From the NCBI RefSeq assembly GCF_019697375.1, contig NZ_JAHCDI010000004.1, positions 2,467,324-2,531,323 on the forward strand: a stretch of DNA of 64,000 nucleotides, written 5' to 3'. Positions 34,163-43,716 of the stretch are shown one piece after another. The notes under the pieces were generated by a model. It was given only the letters and a program-made list of their open reading frames with translations. It had not been told where the DNA came from and ran no database searches. The position numbers and the translations under genes were made by a program. Each line of letters starts with the position of its first letter. Positions within the stretch are counted from its first letter, which is position 1. Origin of the DNA: Micromonospora tarapacensis (lineage in GTDB: Bacteria; Actinomycetota; Actinomycetes; Mycobacteriales; Micromonosporaceae).

Positions 34163-35332
34163 ATGCTGTATCTGACCGCCCTCAACCCGACCGACGCCGT
34201 GCTCGACGGCCTGCTGCCGGCGGCCGACTCGCTCGGCGTGCCGGTCACCGTGCTGACCGACCGGCCCGCCGACTGGCCGCGGGCGGCACCGGTGCGGTCC
34301 TGCCCGGTGCGGGACGCGGACGCCGTCGCCGGGGCGGTCCGGGAGGGTCCCGCCGCGGCGGGTCTGCTCTCCAACAGCGACCACCTGCAGGAGGCGACCG
34401 CCCTCGCGGCCCGTCGCCTCGGCCTGCCCGGAAAGGATCCGAGGGCGGCGCGGCGCTGCAAGGACAAGGCCGCCACCCGGCGGGCCGTCGCGGACGCCGG
34501 CCTCGACCTCGTCCGCGCCCGGACGCTGGAACCGGGTCGGACGCCGGTGTTCGACGCCTTTCCCGCCGTCGTCAAGCCGCGTGACGGTGTCGCCAGCGAG
34601 GACGCCTACCTGGTGACCGACAGCGGCGACCTGGCCCGTCGGGTCGCCGAGATCCGTCGGCGACGCCCGGACGTGTCCCTCGTGGTGGAGGAGTACCTGC
34701 CCGGCGAGGTCCGGACCCACGACACCCTGGGCGACGCGCAGACGCTGAGCGTGCTCGGCGGTTGGCGCACCACACTCGGCCCACCGCCCACCTTCACCGA
34801 GCGGTGCCTGGAGTGGGCACCGGCCCCGCCGGCCGTCTCCGCGGGACTGCACGCCCAACTGGCCGCGCTCGGCGTACGGTTCGGCGCCTGCCACACCGAG
34901 TTCGTCGTGCAGGACGGGCGGCCCCGGCTCATCGAGGTCAACGACCGGCTGATCGGCGACCGGATGGATCTGGTCCTGGCCGAACTGCTCGGCGTGCCCC
35001 TGTTCGAGTACGTCATCCGGCTGCACCTCGGCGAGTCCGTGGCCGCCCTCGGTCTGCCCGACCCGGCCACGGTCGCCCGGTCGGCCCGGGTCGAGTACGT
35101 CTGCGCCGACCGCGGCGGCACCCTCGTCGCCGCTCCCGGCGCCGTCGACGCGCTCCGCGACGGCGTACGGCTCGGCTGCCGCCCGATGCGTCCGGTGGGG
35201 ACCACCGCCGAGTGGACCGGCACCAACCGGGACTACCTGGCCGTCCTGCACGGCATCGGACCGGAACCGGTCGGCGTACGCGGCGCGCTGGCCGGTTTCC
35301 GGGCGGACCTCGACTGGATGATCGCCGAGTGA
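34163..35332 (+). CDS. ATP-grasp ligase of the siderophore operon
   Basis: A 389-residue carboxylate-amine ligase. The pre-ATP-grasp part ends near residue 95 (GLPGKDPRAARRCKDKAATRRAV contains the start of the nucleotide fold). ATP-binding motifs are FPAVVKPRDGVASEDAYLV (Lys near residue 137), SLVVEEYLPGEVRT and the metal-binding RLIEVNDRLIGD near residue 260. Similar enzymes link amino acids or hydroxy acids in small peptides. In NRPS-independent siderophore pathways this chemistry is normally done by IucA/IucC enzymes, so its presence here suggests an extra or alternative coupling step. GTG 34160 is an equally possible start; the gap from the SIP gene is about 25 bases. Confidence 0.88.
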   Translation: MLYLTALNPTDAVLDGLLPAADSLGVPVTVLTDRPADWPRAAPVRSCPVRDADAVAGAVREGPAAAGLLSNSDHLQEATALAARRLGLPGKDPRAARRCKDKAATRRAVADAGLDLVRARTLEPGRTPVFDAFPAVVKPRDGVASEDAYLVTDSGDLARRVAEIRRRRPDVSLVVEEYLPGEVRTHDTLGDAQTLSVLGGWRTTLGPPPTFTERCLEWAPAPPAVSAGLHAQLAALGVRFGACHTEFVVQDGRPRLIEVNDRLIGDRMDLVLAELLGVPLFEYVIRLHLGESVAALGLPDPATVARSARVEYVCADRGGTLVAAPGAVDALRDGVRLGCRPMRPVGTTAEWTGTNRDYLAVLHGIGPEPVGVRGALAGFRADLDWMIAE

Positions 35333-36948
35333 CCGATCCCGTCGAGCGGGAGGTGTTCCGCCGCGTGCTGGACGCCCTGCTACGAGAGGACCATCTCGGC
35401 CTGAGCAGTGCCGGCGGTCCCGACGGCCCCGGCTGGTGGCAGGCACCCCACCGCGACGGCCGGCTACGCCTTCCGGTCCGTCCCGACGGCTTCCAGCACG
35501 CCGTGCGCCTCGCCCGCCCGGAGTTGCACGTCCATCCGCCCGGCCACCGGCCACGCCGGGTCGGCACGGTGGCGGAACTGCTGGATCTGCTCGGGCCCCG
35601 GGACGACGCCGACGCCGAGGAGGGCTGGCGCGCCTTCACCGTCGAATGCCACGGTGATCTGCTGGCCCGCCGGCTGGCCGCCGCGACCCGCTCCCGCACG
35701 TACGCCGGGGTCGCCACCGCGCGGGCCGCCGCGCCGACCGGTCCGGCCGCCGCGCTGCTCGACGACGTCCTCGCCGCCCATGGCGGCCACCCCGTCTACC
35801 CCACCGACCGGTGCCGCCACGGCCTCGACGGCGGTGACCTGCGCCGGTACGCACCCGAGCACGCCCCCACGTTCGCCCTGCGGTGGCTGCCCGTGCCGGC
35901 CCGGACGCTGCGACTGAACGGCTCGCTGCCCGACTGGTGGCCGGCTTCCCGACGCGACGGCGAGGTGCTGCTGCCGGTGCACCCGCTCACCGCCGAACGG
36001 GCCGCCCTTCCGGTCCTCGACCACCCGGCCGTCACCGTACGGCCCACGCTGTCGATGCGGACGGTCGCTCTCGACACCGACCCCGCGACGCATCTGAAGC
36101 TGCCGCTGCCGACCGCCAGCCTGGGCGCCCGCAACCGCCGCACGCTGGCACCCGACTCGTTGTCGGACGCGGCGGCGATGGCCCGGCTGCTGGACCGCAT
36201 CGCCGCCGGCGAGCCGCGCTTCGCCGGCCGGATCATGCAGGCCGACGAGAGCACGTTCGGCCACTGTGACGACGAACTGCGGTCGTTCCTGCTGCGCCGC
36301 CTGCCGGCCGGACTGGACCAGGCGACGATGGTGCCGGTGGCGGCCCTCGCCGCGACGGATCCCACCGCCGGCACGGTGGCCCAACGGGTCGGCGGCAGCG
36401 ACCCGTCCCACCTGCTCGGGTCCTATCTGGATCTTCTGCTCGACTGGCACGTGTTCCTCTGGTTACGGTACGGGGTGGCGTTGGAAGCACATCCGCAGAA
36501 CATCCATCTGGTCGTGCCCGTCGACGGCCCGGTCCAGCTGCTCTACAAGGACAACGACGGGGCGCGCCTCGATCCGCGCCACGCGGGCCGGGTGCGGTTG
36601 CGCGACGAACGGATGTGGGTTCGGCACCCTCGGGAGTTGGCCGACATGTTCGTCACGATCACCGTCCACCTGGCCGCGGCGGCTCCCCTGCTCGGCCTCG
36701 CGGAGCAGGGGGTCGACGTGCCCTCCCCCGTCGAGGCGCTCCCGCCACGGCTGCGGGCCGCCCGCGACAGGTGGGGCGACCGGCCCGCCGCCCGGCACCT
36801 CGTCGACCAGGTCCTCACCGCCGACCGGCTGCCGGTCAAGGCGATGCTCACCGCCGGTACGCTGCTGCCCAAGCATCGGCTCGGCTGCACCGACGTCAAC
36901 AAGTACTACCGTCACACCGGCCCCAACTACCTGCGGGGCGACTCGTGA
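35329..36948 (+). CDS. IucA/IucC family siderophore synthetase, first copy
   Basis: A 539-residue NIS synthetase that adenylates a carboxylate (typically citrate or its monoamide) and condenses it with an amine or alcohol. Family landmarks: GHPVYPTDRCRHGL (about residue 150), LLPVHPLTAERA, THLKLPLPTASLGARNRRTL (nucleotide/citrate-binding Lys and Arg), and ALEAHPQNIHLV with the catalytic HxxN, followed by YKDNDGARLDP. The C-terminal FhuF-like part ends KHRLGCTDVNKYYRHTGPNYL in pieces KHRLGCTDV and KYYRHTGPN. The GTG start overlaps the previous stop (GTGA) and the stop overlaps the next GTG, so the operon is tightly coupled. Confidence 0.93.
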   Translation: MTDPVEREVFRRVLDALLREDHLGLSSAGGPDGPGWWQAPHRDGRLRLPVRPDGFQHAVRLARPELHVHPPGHRPRRVGTVAELLDLLGPRDDADAEEGWRAFTVECHGDLLARRLAAATRSRTYAGVATARAAAPTGPAAALLDDVLAAHGGHPVYPTDRCRHGLDGGDLRRYAPEHAPTFALRWLPVPARTLRLNGSLPDWWPASRRDGEVLLPVHPLTAERAALPVLDHPAVTVRPTLSMRTVALDTDPATHLKLPLPTASLGARNRRTLAPDSLSDAAAMARLLDRIAAGEPRFAGRIMQADESTFGHCDDELRSFLLRRLPAGLDQATMVPVAALAATDPTAGTVAQRVGGSDPSHLLGSYLDLLLDWHVFLWLRYGVALEAHPQNIHLVVPVDGPVQLLYKDNDGARLDPRHAGRVRLRDERMWVRHPRELADMFVTITVHLAAAAPLLGLAEQGVDVPSPVEALPPRLRAARDRWGDRPAARHLVDQVLTADRLPVKAMLTAGTLLPKHRLGCTDVNKYYRHTGPNYLRGDS

Positions 36949-38602
36949 GGGGTCGGATGGCCGAGGCCGCCACCCGAGCGGCCGACCAGCCGGTGGAGTG
37001 CGCGGCCGACCTGGCCGCCGCGCACCGGCTGCTCTCCTGCTATCTCCGGGAGGTCGCCGCTCCCGACGGGGACACCGGAACCTCCGGCGGAGTCGTCCGG
37101 ATCCGGCTGCCTCGCCTCGGGCTGACGCTGTCCTGCCGGCTGGCGCGGGTCTCGCCCATTCTGGCGCACCGCTACGACGGCGTCGTCCGGTGCCGGCCGA
37201 CCTCGGCGCACGCCCCGGGCACCCGCGCGCGGCGGGCGCCGGCGCGGGCACCGGACCACCCGACGCTCCGGTCGACGCCGGGCAGCTCGCCCGGCTGCTC
37301 GCCGCCGAGCTGACGGCCCGCACCGGTCTGGCCAACGACGAGTTCGTCGAGCAGGTGCTCGGCAGCCGCGACGCCCTCGCCACACTGCTGCACCACCGTC
37401 CGCCGGCCGACCCCACGCCGACCGGCGACCGGGTGCTGGACGGCTACGTCGACTCCGAACAGTCCCTGGTGCACGGTCATCCGCACCATCCCAGCCCGAA
37501 GTGGCGCAGCGGCGACCCGGCGAGTTGGCGCCGCTACGCCCCGGAGCTGCGGAGCACCTTCCAGCTGAGTTGGCTCGCCATACCCAGCGAGCTGCTGGCG
37601 GGCGACGGGCCGTTCGACGAGCTGATCGCGCCGCTGGAACCGCCGACCGCACCACCCGGGCACCACCCGTTGCCGGTGCACCCGTGGCAGTTGTCCCTCG
37701 TGCCGCCGACGGACGACCGGCTGCGCCGGCTCGGTCCGGCCGGCGTGCCGGTGCGCCCCACCGCGAGCGTCCGGACCCTCTACGCGCCGACCGCCGACCT
37801 GTTCCTCAAGACCAGCCTGCACGTACGCATCACCAACTGCCTGCGCAAGAACGCCCGCTACGAGTTGACCGGTGCGGTGGCGCTGACCCGGTTCCTGGCC
37901 ACCGTGCCGCTCCCGGCACACATCGGCCTGCTCGCCGAGCCCGGATACCGCACCGTCGACCTGTCCGGGCCGGACGAGGCGTACGGCACGATCCTGCGTA
38001 CCGGTGTGCGCGAGCACCTGCGACCCGGCGAGACGGTGGTGCTGGCCGCCGCGCTGGCCGCCGCGCCGCTGGCCGTGCCGGACCCGTTCGACTGGTGGCG
38101 GGCCTACGTCGACCTGCTGGTCCCGACGGTCCTGCGATTGTGGCTGCTGCACGGTGTCGTGCACGAGGCGCACCTGCAGAACGTGCTGGTGGTGCTGGAT
38201 CCGGACGGCCGCCCGGTGCGGCTGCTGCTGCGTGACCTGGAGGGTCTCAAGCTCGACACCGGCCGGCTGTCCGGCTGGCCCGACCGGGTGCCCCGCCAGG
38301 TCGCCTACACCTCCGCCCAGGCCGCCCGGCGGGTCACCTACTGCCTGTTCGTCAACCATCTGGCCGGTCTGGCCGGTGCGCTGGCCGACGCTCACCCGGG
38401 CAGCGAGGCACGGCTGTGGCGCCGCGTACGCCGAGCCGTCGAAGCGACGTACGCGCAGTTGGGCGAGCCGGCCGAGCTGGCGCCGCTGCTCGACGGGGCA
38501 CCGCTCGCGGCAAAGGCCAACCTGCTGGTCCGCTGGCGCCGGGCACCCGACCAGCAGGCGCCGTACGTCGCGGTGCCGAACCCGCTGGGCGGTGGCGGGT
38601 GA
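36945..38602 (+). pseudogene. IucA/IucC family siderophore synthetase, second copy, with a one-base frame break
   Basis: It starts with GTG at 36945 overlapping the previous stop. The first frame gives a normal N-terminus (AADLAAAHRLLSCYLREVA, RIRLPRLGLTLSCRL) to about 37190; from about 37210 to the TGA at 38600-38602 a frame shifted by -1 carries the rest: VHGHPHHPSPKWRSGD (substrate-binding His motif), LPVHPWQLSLVPP, LFLKTSLHVRITNCLRKNAR and VVHEAHLQNVLVV with the catalytic HxxN. The span is 1658 bases, one short of 553 codons. All catalytic regions are intact once one base is restored, so an assembly error or a recent mutation is likely. The stop overlaps the next gene's GTG. Confidence 0.85.
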
Positions 38603-39725
38603 CCCGGCCGACGTACGTCTACGACCTCGCCGCCCTGGCCGCCCACGCCGCCGCCGTCCGGGCGGCCCTGCCCGGCCGGGTCGAGCTGCTCTACGCCGTC
38701 AAGGCCAATCCGGACCCGGGCATCCTGCGGACCCTCGCCGCCACGGTGGACGGTTTCGAGGCCGCCAGCCGCGGCGAGCTGAACCACCTCGCCACCGTGC
38801 TGCCCGGCCGGCGGCCGGCGGCCTTCGCCGGCCCGGGCAAGACCGACGCGGATCTCGACGCGGCGCTGGCCGCCGAGGTGGGCCGGGTACACGTCGAGTC
38901 CGCCGCGGAGGTGGGCCGCCTCGCGGCGCTGGCCCGCGCCGCCGGGCGCACCGTCGACGCGCTGTTGCGGGTCAACCTGCCCGTCGCCACGCCGGGCGCG
39001 AGCCTGGTGATGGGCGGCCGGGCGAGCCCGTTCGGGATGGACCCGCAGGAGGCGCTCCGGCTCGCCGACGACCCGCCGGCCGGGATCCGGATCCGGGGCG
39101 TGCACGCCCACCTGGCCAGCGGGCTCGACGCGGTGGTCGCCGCCTCGGTGGCGCGCGTGTGACGCGGTGGGCGGTGCGGCACCTGCGCGCCGAGGAGGTG
39201 AACGTCGGCGGCGGCATGGCCGTCGACTACGCCCACCCGGATCGCCGCTTCGACTGGCCCACCTACGGCCGCCTGCTCGGCGACGTGCTCGCCGAGCATC
39301 CGACGGTCCGCCTGCGGATCGAACCCGGCCGGGCGGTGACGGTCTACTGCGGCTCGTACCTCACCGAGGTCGTCGACGTGAAGCGGTCCCACGGCCAGTG
39401 GTTCGTCATCGTCGCCGGCGGCACCCACCACCTGCGTACCCCGGCAGCCAAGGGCCATTCCCAGCCGTTCGTGGTGGTGCCCCGGCATGCCGGCGGGCCG
39501 CGCACCGACGGCGGCCCGGTCACCGTCGTCGGTCAACTCTGCACGCCCAAGGACGTCCTCGCGCGCACCACCGACGGCCCCGCGATCGCGGTCGGCGACG
39601 TGCTGGTGTTCGCGATGGCCGGTGCGTACGCGTGGAACATCAGCCACCGCGACTTCCTCCTGCACGAGCCGCCCGACTTCAGGACCGGAGATCCGCTGGC
39701 CCTCGCCGATCGCTGGGGCCGCTGA
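38599..39725 (+). pseudogene. PLP-dependent decarboxylase (fold III, SbnH/LysA-like), with a one-base frame break
   Basis: It starts with GTG overlapping the synthetase stop. The alanine-racemase-like barrel reads VELLYAVKANPDP (PLP Lys near residue 35), FEAASRGEL, RVNLP and GVHAHLASGLDA in the first frame, to the TGA at 39160-39162. A frame shifted by -1 continues with RWAVRHLRAEEVNVGGGMAVDY (PLP phosphate Gly loop) and IEPGRAVTVYCGSY through to 39725. The span of 1127 bases is one short of 376 codons. By analogy with SbnH of staphyloferrin B synthesis it would decarboxylate a citryl-diamino-acid intermediate or supply a diamine. The last gene of the operon. Confidence 0.85.
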
Positions 39726-39885
39726 TCTTCCTGACGAGAGGCCAGCGGCGCCGGAACCGCTGTCCGGCCCCACTTGCTTCGGTGACCGCCGTCCCGGACG
39801 CTGGGCACGGTGGATCGGCTGGCGGACGGCGGCGCAGGTCGCGGCGTCCGCACTACGGGACACCGCGACCCGCGTCCGTCGCCGC

Positions 39886-40935
39886 TCAGAAGTCGTCGTC
39901 GAACGAGACGCTGCCGCTGACGCCGACCTGGTACGCCGACACCCGCCGCTCGAAGAAGTTGGACAGCTCCTGCACGTCCTGCAACTCCATGAAGGCGAAC
40001 GGGTTCTTCGAGCCGTACAGCGGTTCGATGTCCAGCTGCGCCAGCCGCCGGTCGGCCACGTGCTGGAGATATTCGCGCATGTCCGTCAGGGACAGACCCG
40101 AGACGCCCTGTTCGAGCAGGTCCTCGGCGAACTGCACCTCGCACTCGACGGCCTCGGCCAGCATGTCGCGCACCTGGCCGGCCATCTCGTCGTCGAACAG
40201 GTCGGGCTCCTCCCGGCGCACCGTGTCCACCACGTCGAAGGCGAAGGCCATGTGCATCGACTCGTCGCGGAAGACCCAGTTGGTGCCGGAGGCCAGACCG
40301 TGCAGCAGCCCCCGGGACCGCAGGAAGTAGACGTAGGCGAAGGCGCCGTAGAAGAACAGCCCCTCGATGCAGGCGGCGAAGCAGATCAGGTTCAGCAGAA
40401 ACGCCCGCCGGTCCTCGCGGGTCCGCAACTCGCGCAGCTCGAAGATCGAGTCGATCCAGCGGAAGCAGAACTCGGCCTTGCGGCGGATCGACGGGATGTT
40501 CTCCACCGCGTCGAACGCCGCGAACCGTTCCTGCTCGTCGGGTACGTAGGTGTCCAGCAGGTTGAGGTAGAACTGGACGTGCACCGCCTCCTCGAACAGC
40601 TGCCGGGACAGGTAGAGCCGGCCCTCGGGGCTGTTGACATGCTGGTAGAGGTTCAGCACCAGGTTGTTGGCGACGATGGTGTCACCGGTGGCGAAGAACG
40701 CCACCAGCCGGCTGACCAGGTGTCGTTCCGCCGGCGACAACCGGGCCAGGTCGGCCAGGTCGGAGTGCAGGTCGACCTCCTCGACGGTCCAGGTGTTCTT
40801 GATCGCGTCGCGGAAGCGGTCGAAGAAGTGGGGATAGCGCATCGGCCGCAGGGTCAGGTCCATGCCCGGGTCGAGCAGCATCTGCTGCGCACGCGGGTCG
40901 GTGCTGCTGGTGCGGGTTTCCGGGACGGTGGTCAT
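39886..40935 (-). CDS. nrdB: Ribonucleoside-diphosphate reductase class Ia, small (radical) subunit
   Basis: A 349-residue diiron protein that houses the radical used by NrdA to make deoxyribonucleotides. Diiron ligands are in the helices LSRQLFEEAVHVQFYLNLLDTY (EExxH, shown in parts FEEAVHVQF) and FRDESMHMAFAFDVVD (ExxH). ATGDTIVANNLV and CIEGLFFYGAFAYVYFLRS are typical of the NrdB ferritin-like core, and the C-terminal tail ends SVSFDDDF, the NrdA-binding peptide. The ATG overlaps the nrdA stop by 4 bases (ATGA), so it is translated together with nrdA. Confidence 0.95.
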   Translation of the reverse strand: MTTVPETRTSSTDPRAQQMLLDPGMDLTLRPMRYPHFFDRFRDAIKNTWTVEEVDLHSDLADLARLSPAERHLVSRLVAFFATGDTIVANNLVLNLYQHVNSPEGRLYLSRQLFEEAVHVQFYLNLLDTYVPDEQERFAAFDAVENIPSIRRKAEFCFRWIDSIFELRELRTREDRRAFLLNLICFAACIEGLFFYGAFAYVYFLRSRGLLHGLASGTNWVFRDESMHMAFAFDVVDTVRREEPDLFDDEMAGQVRDMLAEAVECEVQFAEDLLEQGVSGLSLTDMREYLQHVADRRLAQLDIEPLYGSKNPFAFMELQDVQELSNFFERRVSAYQVGVSGSVSFDDDF

Positions 40936-43322
40936 TGGCAGGCCTCGCAGCTTTCGGGGTTCTCCAGGGAGCAGGCCAGCGCCGCGTCGTCGCCGACCGC
41001 GACGATCGGCTTGACCGTCGGGGTGAGGGCGACGGTGGCCTGCTGGATGCGGGTCGCGGGACGCGAGCGCAGGTAGTAGGTGGTCTTCAGCCCGGACTTC
41101 CAGGCGTACAGGTACATCGAGGAGAGCTTGCCGATGGTCGGTGCGCTCATGAACAGGTTCAGCGACTGCGACTGGTCGATGAACGGCGCGCGGGCGGCGG
41201 CCAGGTCGACCAGGGCCCGCTGCGGCAGTTCCCACGCGGTACGGAACAGCTCCCGCACCTCCGTCGGCAGGTCGGTGATGCCCTGCACCGACCCCTCGGC
41301 CCGCTTGATCTGCTCGCGGACCGGCGCCGTCCACAGCCCGCGCGACTTCAGCTCACGCACCAGGTAGGTGTTGATCTGGAGGAACTCCCCGGACATCGTC
41401 TCCCGCTTGAACAGGTTGGACACCTGCGGCTCGATGCACTCGTAGCAGCCGGCGATGGAGGCGATCGTGGCGGTCGGGGCAATCGCCACCAGCAGCGAGT
41501 TCCGCAGGCCGTGGGCGGCGATCGTCTCGCGCAGCGCGGCCCACCGCTGCACCTGTGTGACCTCGGCACCCCAGAGGTCCGGATGCAGCCTGCCCTGCGC
41601 GGCCCGCGTCTGCGGGTACGCCGGATGCGGGCCGGACCGCTCGGCGAGCCCGGCCGAGGTCTCCAGCGCGGTCAGGAAGATCTCCTCCTGCACCCGGGTG
41701 GACAGCTCCCGGGCCGGCGCCGAGTCGAACGGAAGGCGCAGGGTGAACAGCGCGTCCTGCAGGCCCATCAGCCCGAGCCCGACCGGGCGCCAGCGCGGGT
41801 TCGACGCCGCCGCCTGTTCGGCCGGGTAGTAGTTGATGTCGATCACCCGGTCGAGGAACACCACCGCGGTGCGGACGGTGGCGCGCAGCCGGTCCCAGTC
41901 GACACCGGCCGCACTCACGTGCGCAGCCAGGTTGATCGACCCCAGGTTGCACACCGCGGTCTCGGTGTCGCTGTTGACCTCCAGGATCTCGGTGCACAGG
42001 TTGGACAGGTGGATCGTGTTGCCGGGCGCGCCGGTCTGGTTGGAGAGCCGGTTGGAGGCGTCCTTGAAGGTCATCCACCCGTTGCCGGTCTGCGCGAGGG
42101 TACGCATCATCCGCCCGTACAGCTCCCGGGCCTTGATCGTCCGGACGGCCTTCTTCTCCGCCGCCCGGTACGCCTCGTCGAAGGCGTCGCCGAACAGGTC
42201 GGGCAGCTCGGGCGCGTCGGAGGGGTCGATCAGCGACCAGTCGCCGTCCGCCTCGACGCGCCGCATGAACTCGTCCGGGATCCAGTTGGCCAGGTTGAGG
42301 TTGTGCGTACGCCGGGACTCCTCGCCGGTGTTGTCGCGCAGCTCCAGGAACTCCTCGATGTCCGGATGCCACGGCTCCAGGTAGACGCAGGCCGCGCCCT
42401 TGCGCCGGCCGCCCTGGTTGACCGCCGCCACGCCCGCGTCGAGCGTCCTGAGGAACGGCACGATGCCGTTCGACCTGCCGTTGGTTCCCCTGATCAGCGC
42501 ACCGCGGCCCCGGACCCGCGCCCAGGAGATGCCGATACCGCCGGAGAACTTCGACAGCTTCGCCACCTGGTGGTAACGCTCGTAGATCGAGTCGAGTTCG
42601 TCGCGCGGCGAGTCGACCAGGAAACACGACGACATCTGGGTGTGCCGGGTTCCCGAGTTGAACAGCGTCGGCGAACTCGGCAAATACGCCAGGCTGGACA
42701 TCAGCCGGTAGAACCCGATCGCCTCGGCCGGCGTCTGCGACAGCCCGCAGGCGACCCGCAACAGCCAGTACTGCGGGGTCTCCACCACCAGCCGGGTCTG
42801 CGGATGCCGCAGCAGGTACCGGTCCGCGACGGTGCGCAGGCCGAAGTACTCGAACCGGAGGTCGCCGTCCGGGTCGACCGCGTCGTCCAGCTTGCGCGCG
42901 TTACGGGCCACGAACTTCGCGGTGGCGTCTCCGATCAGTCCCAGACCGTGCGCGTAGCGGATCGACTGGCTGAAGCTCGCCACCTGCTGCCCGCGTACCT
43001 CCTTGTCCACGTACGCGGCCAGCAGCCGGGCGGCCAGCTTCGAGTACTGCGGTTCCTCGCCGATCAGTTCGGCGGCCGTCTGGATGGAGAGCTTGTCCAG
43101 CTCGGCGGTGGTGGCGCCGTCGTACAGGCCGCTGATGGTCTTGGTGGCCACCCGCAGCGGGTCCACCTCGTCGAGGTCGGTCACCCACCGCTCCACCGCC
43201 CGGACGATCTTGTTGACGTCCACCGGCTCGGCATCGCCGTTTCGCTTACGGACCTGCATCACGTGCCGGCGCTGCTCCGACACACCTGGGCCGGACGCGG
43301 ACATCTCTTGTACGACCGTCAC
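40932..43322 (-). CDS. nrdA: Ribonucleoside-diphosphate reductase class Ia, large subunit
   Basis: A 796-residue catalytic subunit. An N-terminal ATP-cone (VRKRNGDAEPVDVNKIVRAVERWV region, about residues 18-105) gives dATP control. Active-site landmarks are MSSCFLVDSP (first redox Cys), NLCTEIL (radical Cys), AVCNLGSIN (second redox Cys), SPSSPTLFNSG and YLYAWKSGLKTTYYLRS. The C-terminus ESCEACQ gives the CxxC that hands over electrons. The GTG start at 43322 has GGAGAGAG about 6-9 bases upstream. It lies downstream of a cobalamin riboswitch and NrdR boxes, as in the streptomycete nrdAB(S) operon, where vitamin B12 represses the B12-independent enzyme. Confidence 0.95.
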   Translation of the reverse strand: MTVVQEMSASGPGVSEQRRHVMQVRKRNGDAEPVDVNKIVRAVERWVTDLDEVDPLRVATKTISGLYDGATTAELDKLSIQTAAELIGEEPQYSKLAARLLAAYVDKEVRGQQVASFSQSIRYAHGLGLIGDATAKFVARNARKLDDAVDPDGDLRFEYFGLRTVADRYLLRHPQTRLVVETPQYWLLRVACGLSQTPAEAIGFYRLMSSLAYLPSSPTLFNSGTRHTQMSSCFLVDSPRDELDSIYERYHQVAKLSKFSGGIGISWARVRGRGALIRGTNGRSNGIVPFLRTLDAGVAAVNQGGRRKGAACVYLEPWHPDIEEFLELRDNTGEESRRTHNLNLANWIPDEFMRRVEADGDWSLIDPSDAPELPDLFGDAFDEAYRAAEKKAVRTIKARELYGRMMRTLAQTGNGWMTFKDASNRLSNQTGAPGNTIHLSNLCTEILEVNSDTETAVCNLGSINLAAHVSAAGVDWDRLRATVRTAVVFLDRVIDINYYPAEQAAASNPRWRPVGLGLMGLQDALFTLRLPFDSAPARELSTRVQEEIFLTALETSAGLAERSGPHPAYPQTRAAQGRLHPDLWGAEVTQVQRWAALRETIAAHGLRNSLLVAIAPTATIASIAGCYECIEPQVSNLFKRETMSGEFLQINTYLVRELKSRGLWTAPVREQIKRAEGSVQGITDLPTEVRELFRTAWELPQRALVDLAAARAPFIDQSQSLNLFMSAPTIGKLSSMYLYAWKSGLKTTYYLRSRPATRIQQATVALTPTVKPIVAVGDDAALACSLENPESCEACQ

Positions 43323-43333
43323 GTCTCTCTCCT

Positions 43334-43347
43334 CACACCATCTGGTG
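43334..43347. promoter_or_regulatory. Third NrdR-box-like element beside the nrdA ribosome site
   Basis: CACACCATCTGGTG is the exact reverse complement of the 14-base core CACCAGATGGTGTG at 43686-43699. It lies 12 bases upstream of the nrdA GTG and next to the Shine-Dalgarno sequence, on the far side of the riboswitch from the promoter-side boxes. Confidence 0.55.
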
Positions 43348-43464
43348 AAGGCCCTCGGACGCACAGGAGGACGCCACCGGATCCACGCCCGACGGCGCGT
43401 GCCCGGTTGGTGGCGTCGACCGTCCCGCGCGGCCTGCGGCCGCCGCCCGCGCTCGCGGGCGGCG

Positions 43465-43625
43465 TGCTGGCAGGTCTTCGGACTCGTGGGCGTGCTCGCG
43501 CATTCCTACTGGCCGTCGCTTCCCAGACCTGGCGGGTCCAGTGCTGTGTGACGGCGGTCGTTCCCACTCACCGCTGCGGGGCAGTTCCGGTTTCGCACCG
43601 GATTCCCTCTTGCCTCGGCCGCCCT
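43465..43625 (-). ncRNA. Cobalamin (AdoCbl) riboswitch upstream of nrdAB
   Basis: Read on the minus strand the leader contains the ordered B12 riboswitch elements: GGGAATCCGGTGCGAAACCGG, shown as GGGAATCCGGTG and CGAAACCGGAACTGCCCCGC (P3/P4 and B12-box side), a CACTGG segment, CTGGGAAGCGACGGCC (P5/P6), and the closing CCACGAGTCCGAAGACCTGCC (given as CGAGTCCGAAGACCTGCC). The order and spacing match the Rfam cobalamin class. It ends about 140 bases before the nrdA start. AdoCbl binding is expected to lower nrdAB expression when a B12-dependent class II reductase can work. Confidence 0.93.
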
Positions 43626-43653
43626 GGATGGACGTCCGAACCAGCTACGAGTG

Positions 43654-43700
43654 ACACCATATATGGGCCACCCGATACTGCAAGACACCAGATGGTGTGT
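43654..43700. promoter_or_regulatory. Pair of NrdR boxes
   Basis: ACACCATATATGGGC (from 43654) and ACACCAGATGGTGTGT (from 43685) match the NrdR-box pattern and start exactly 31 bases apart, the three-helical-turn spacing typical of cooperative NrdR repression upstream of ribonucleotide reductase operons. They lie upstream of the riboswitch on the nrdAB side, 17-63 bases from the stop of the methyltransferase gene. Confidence 0.8.
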
Positions 43701-43716
43701 CGGCGTGTCTCTGAGA

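Noticed and set aside
38004..39160. Decarboxylase region as two genes
   Set aside because: The two parts align end to end with one fold-type III PLP enzyme and neither is functional alone; a one-base break is simpler.
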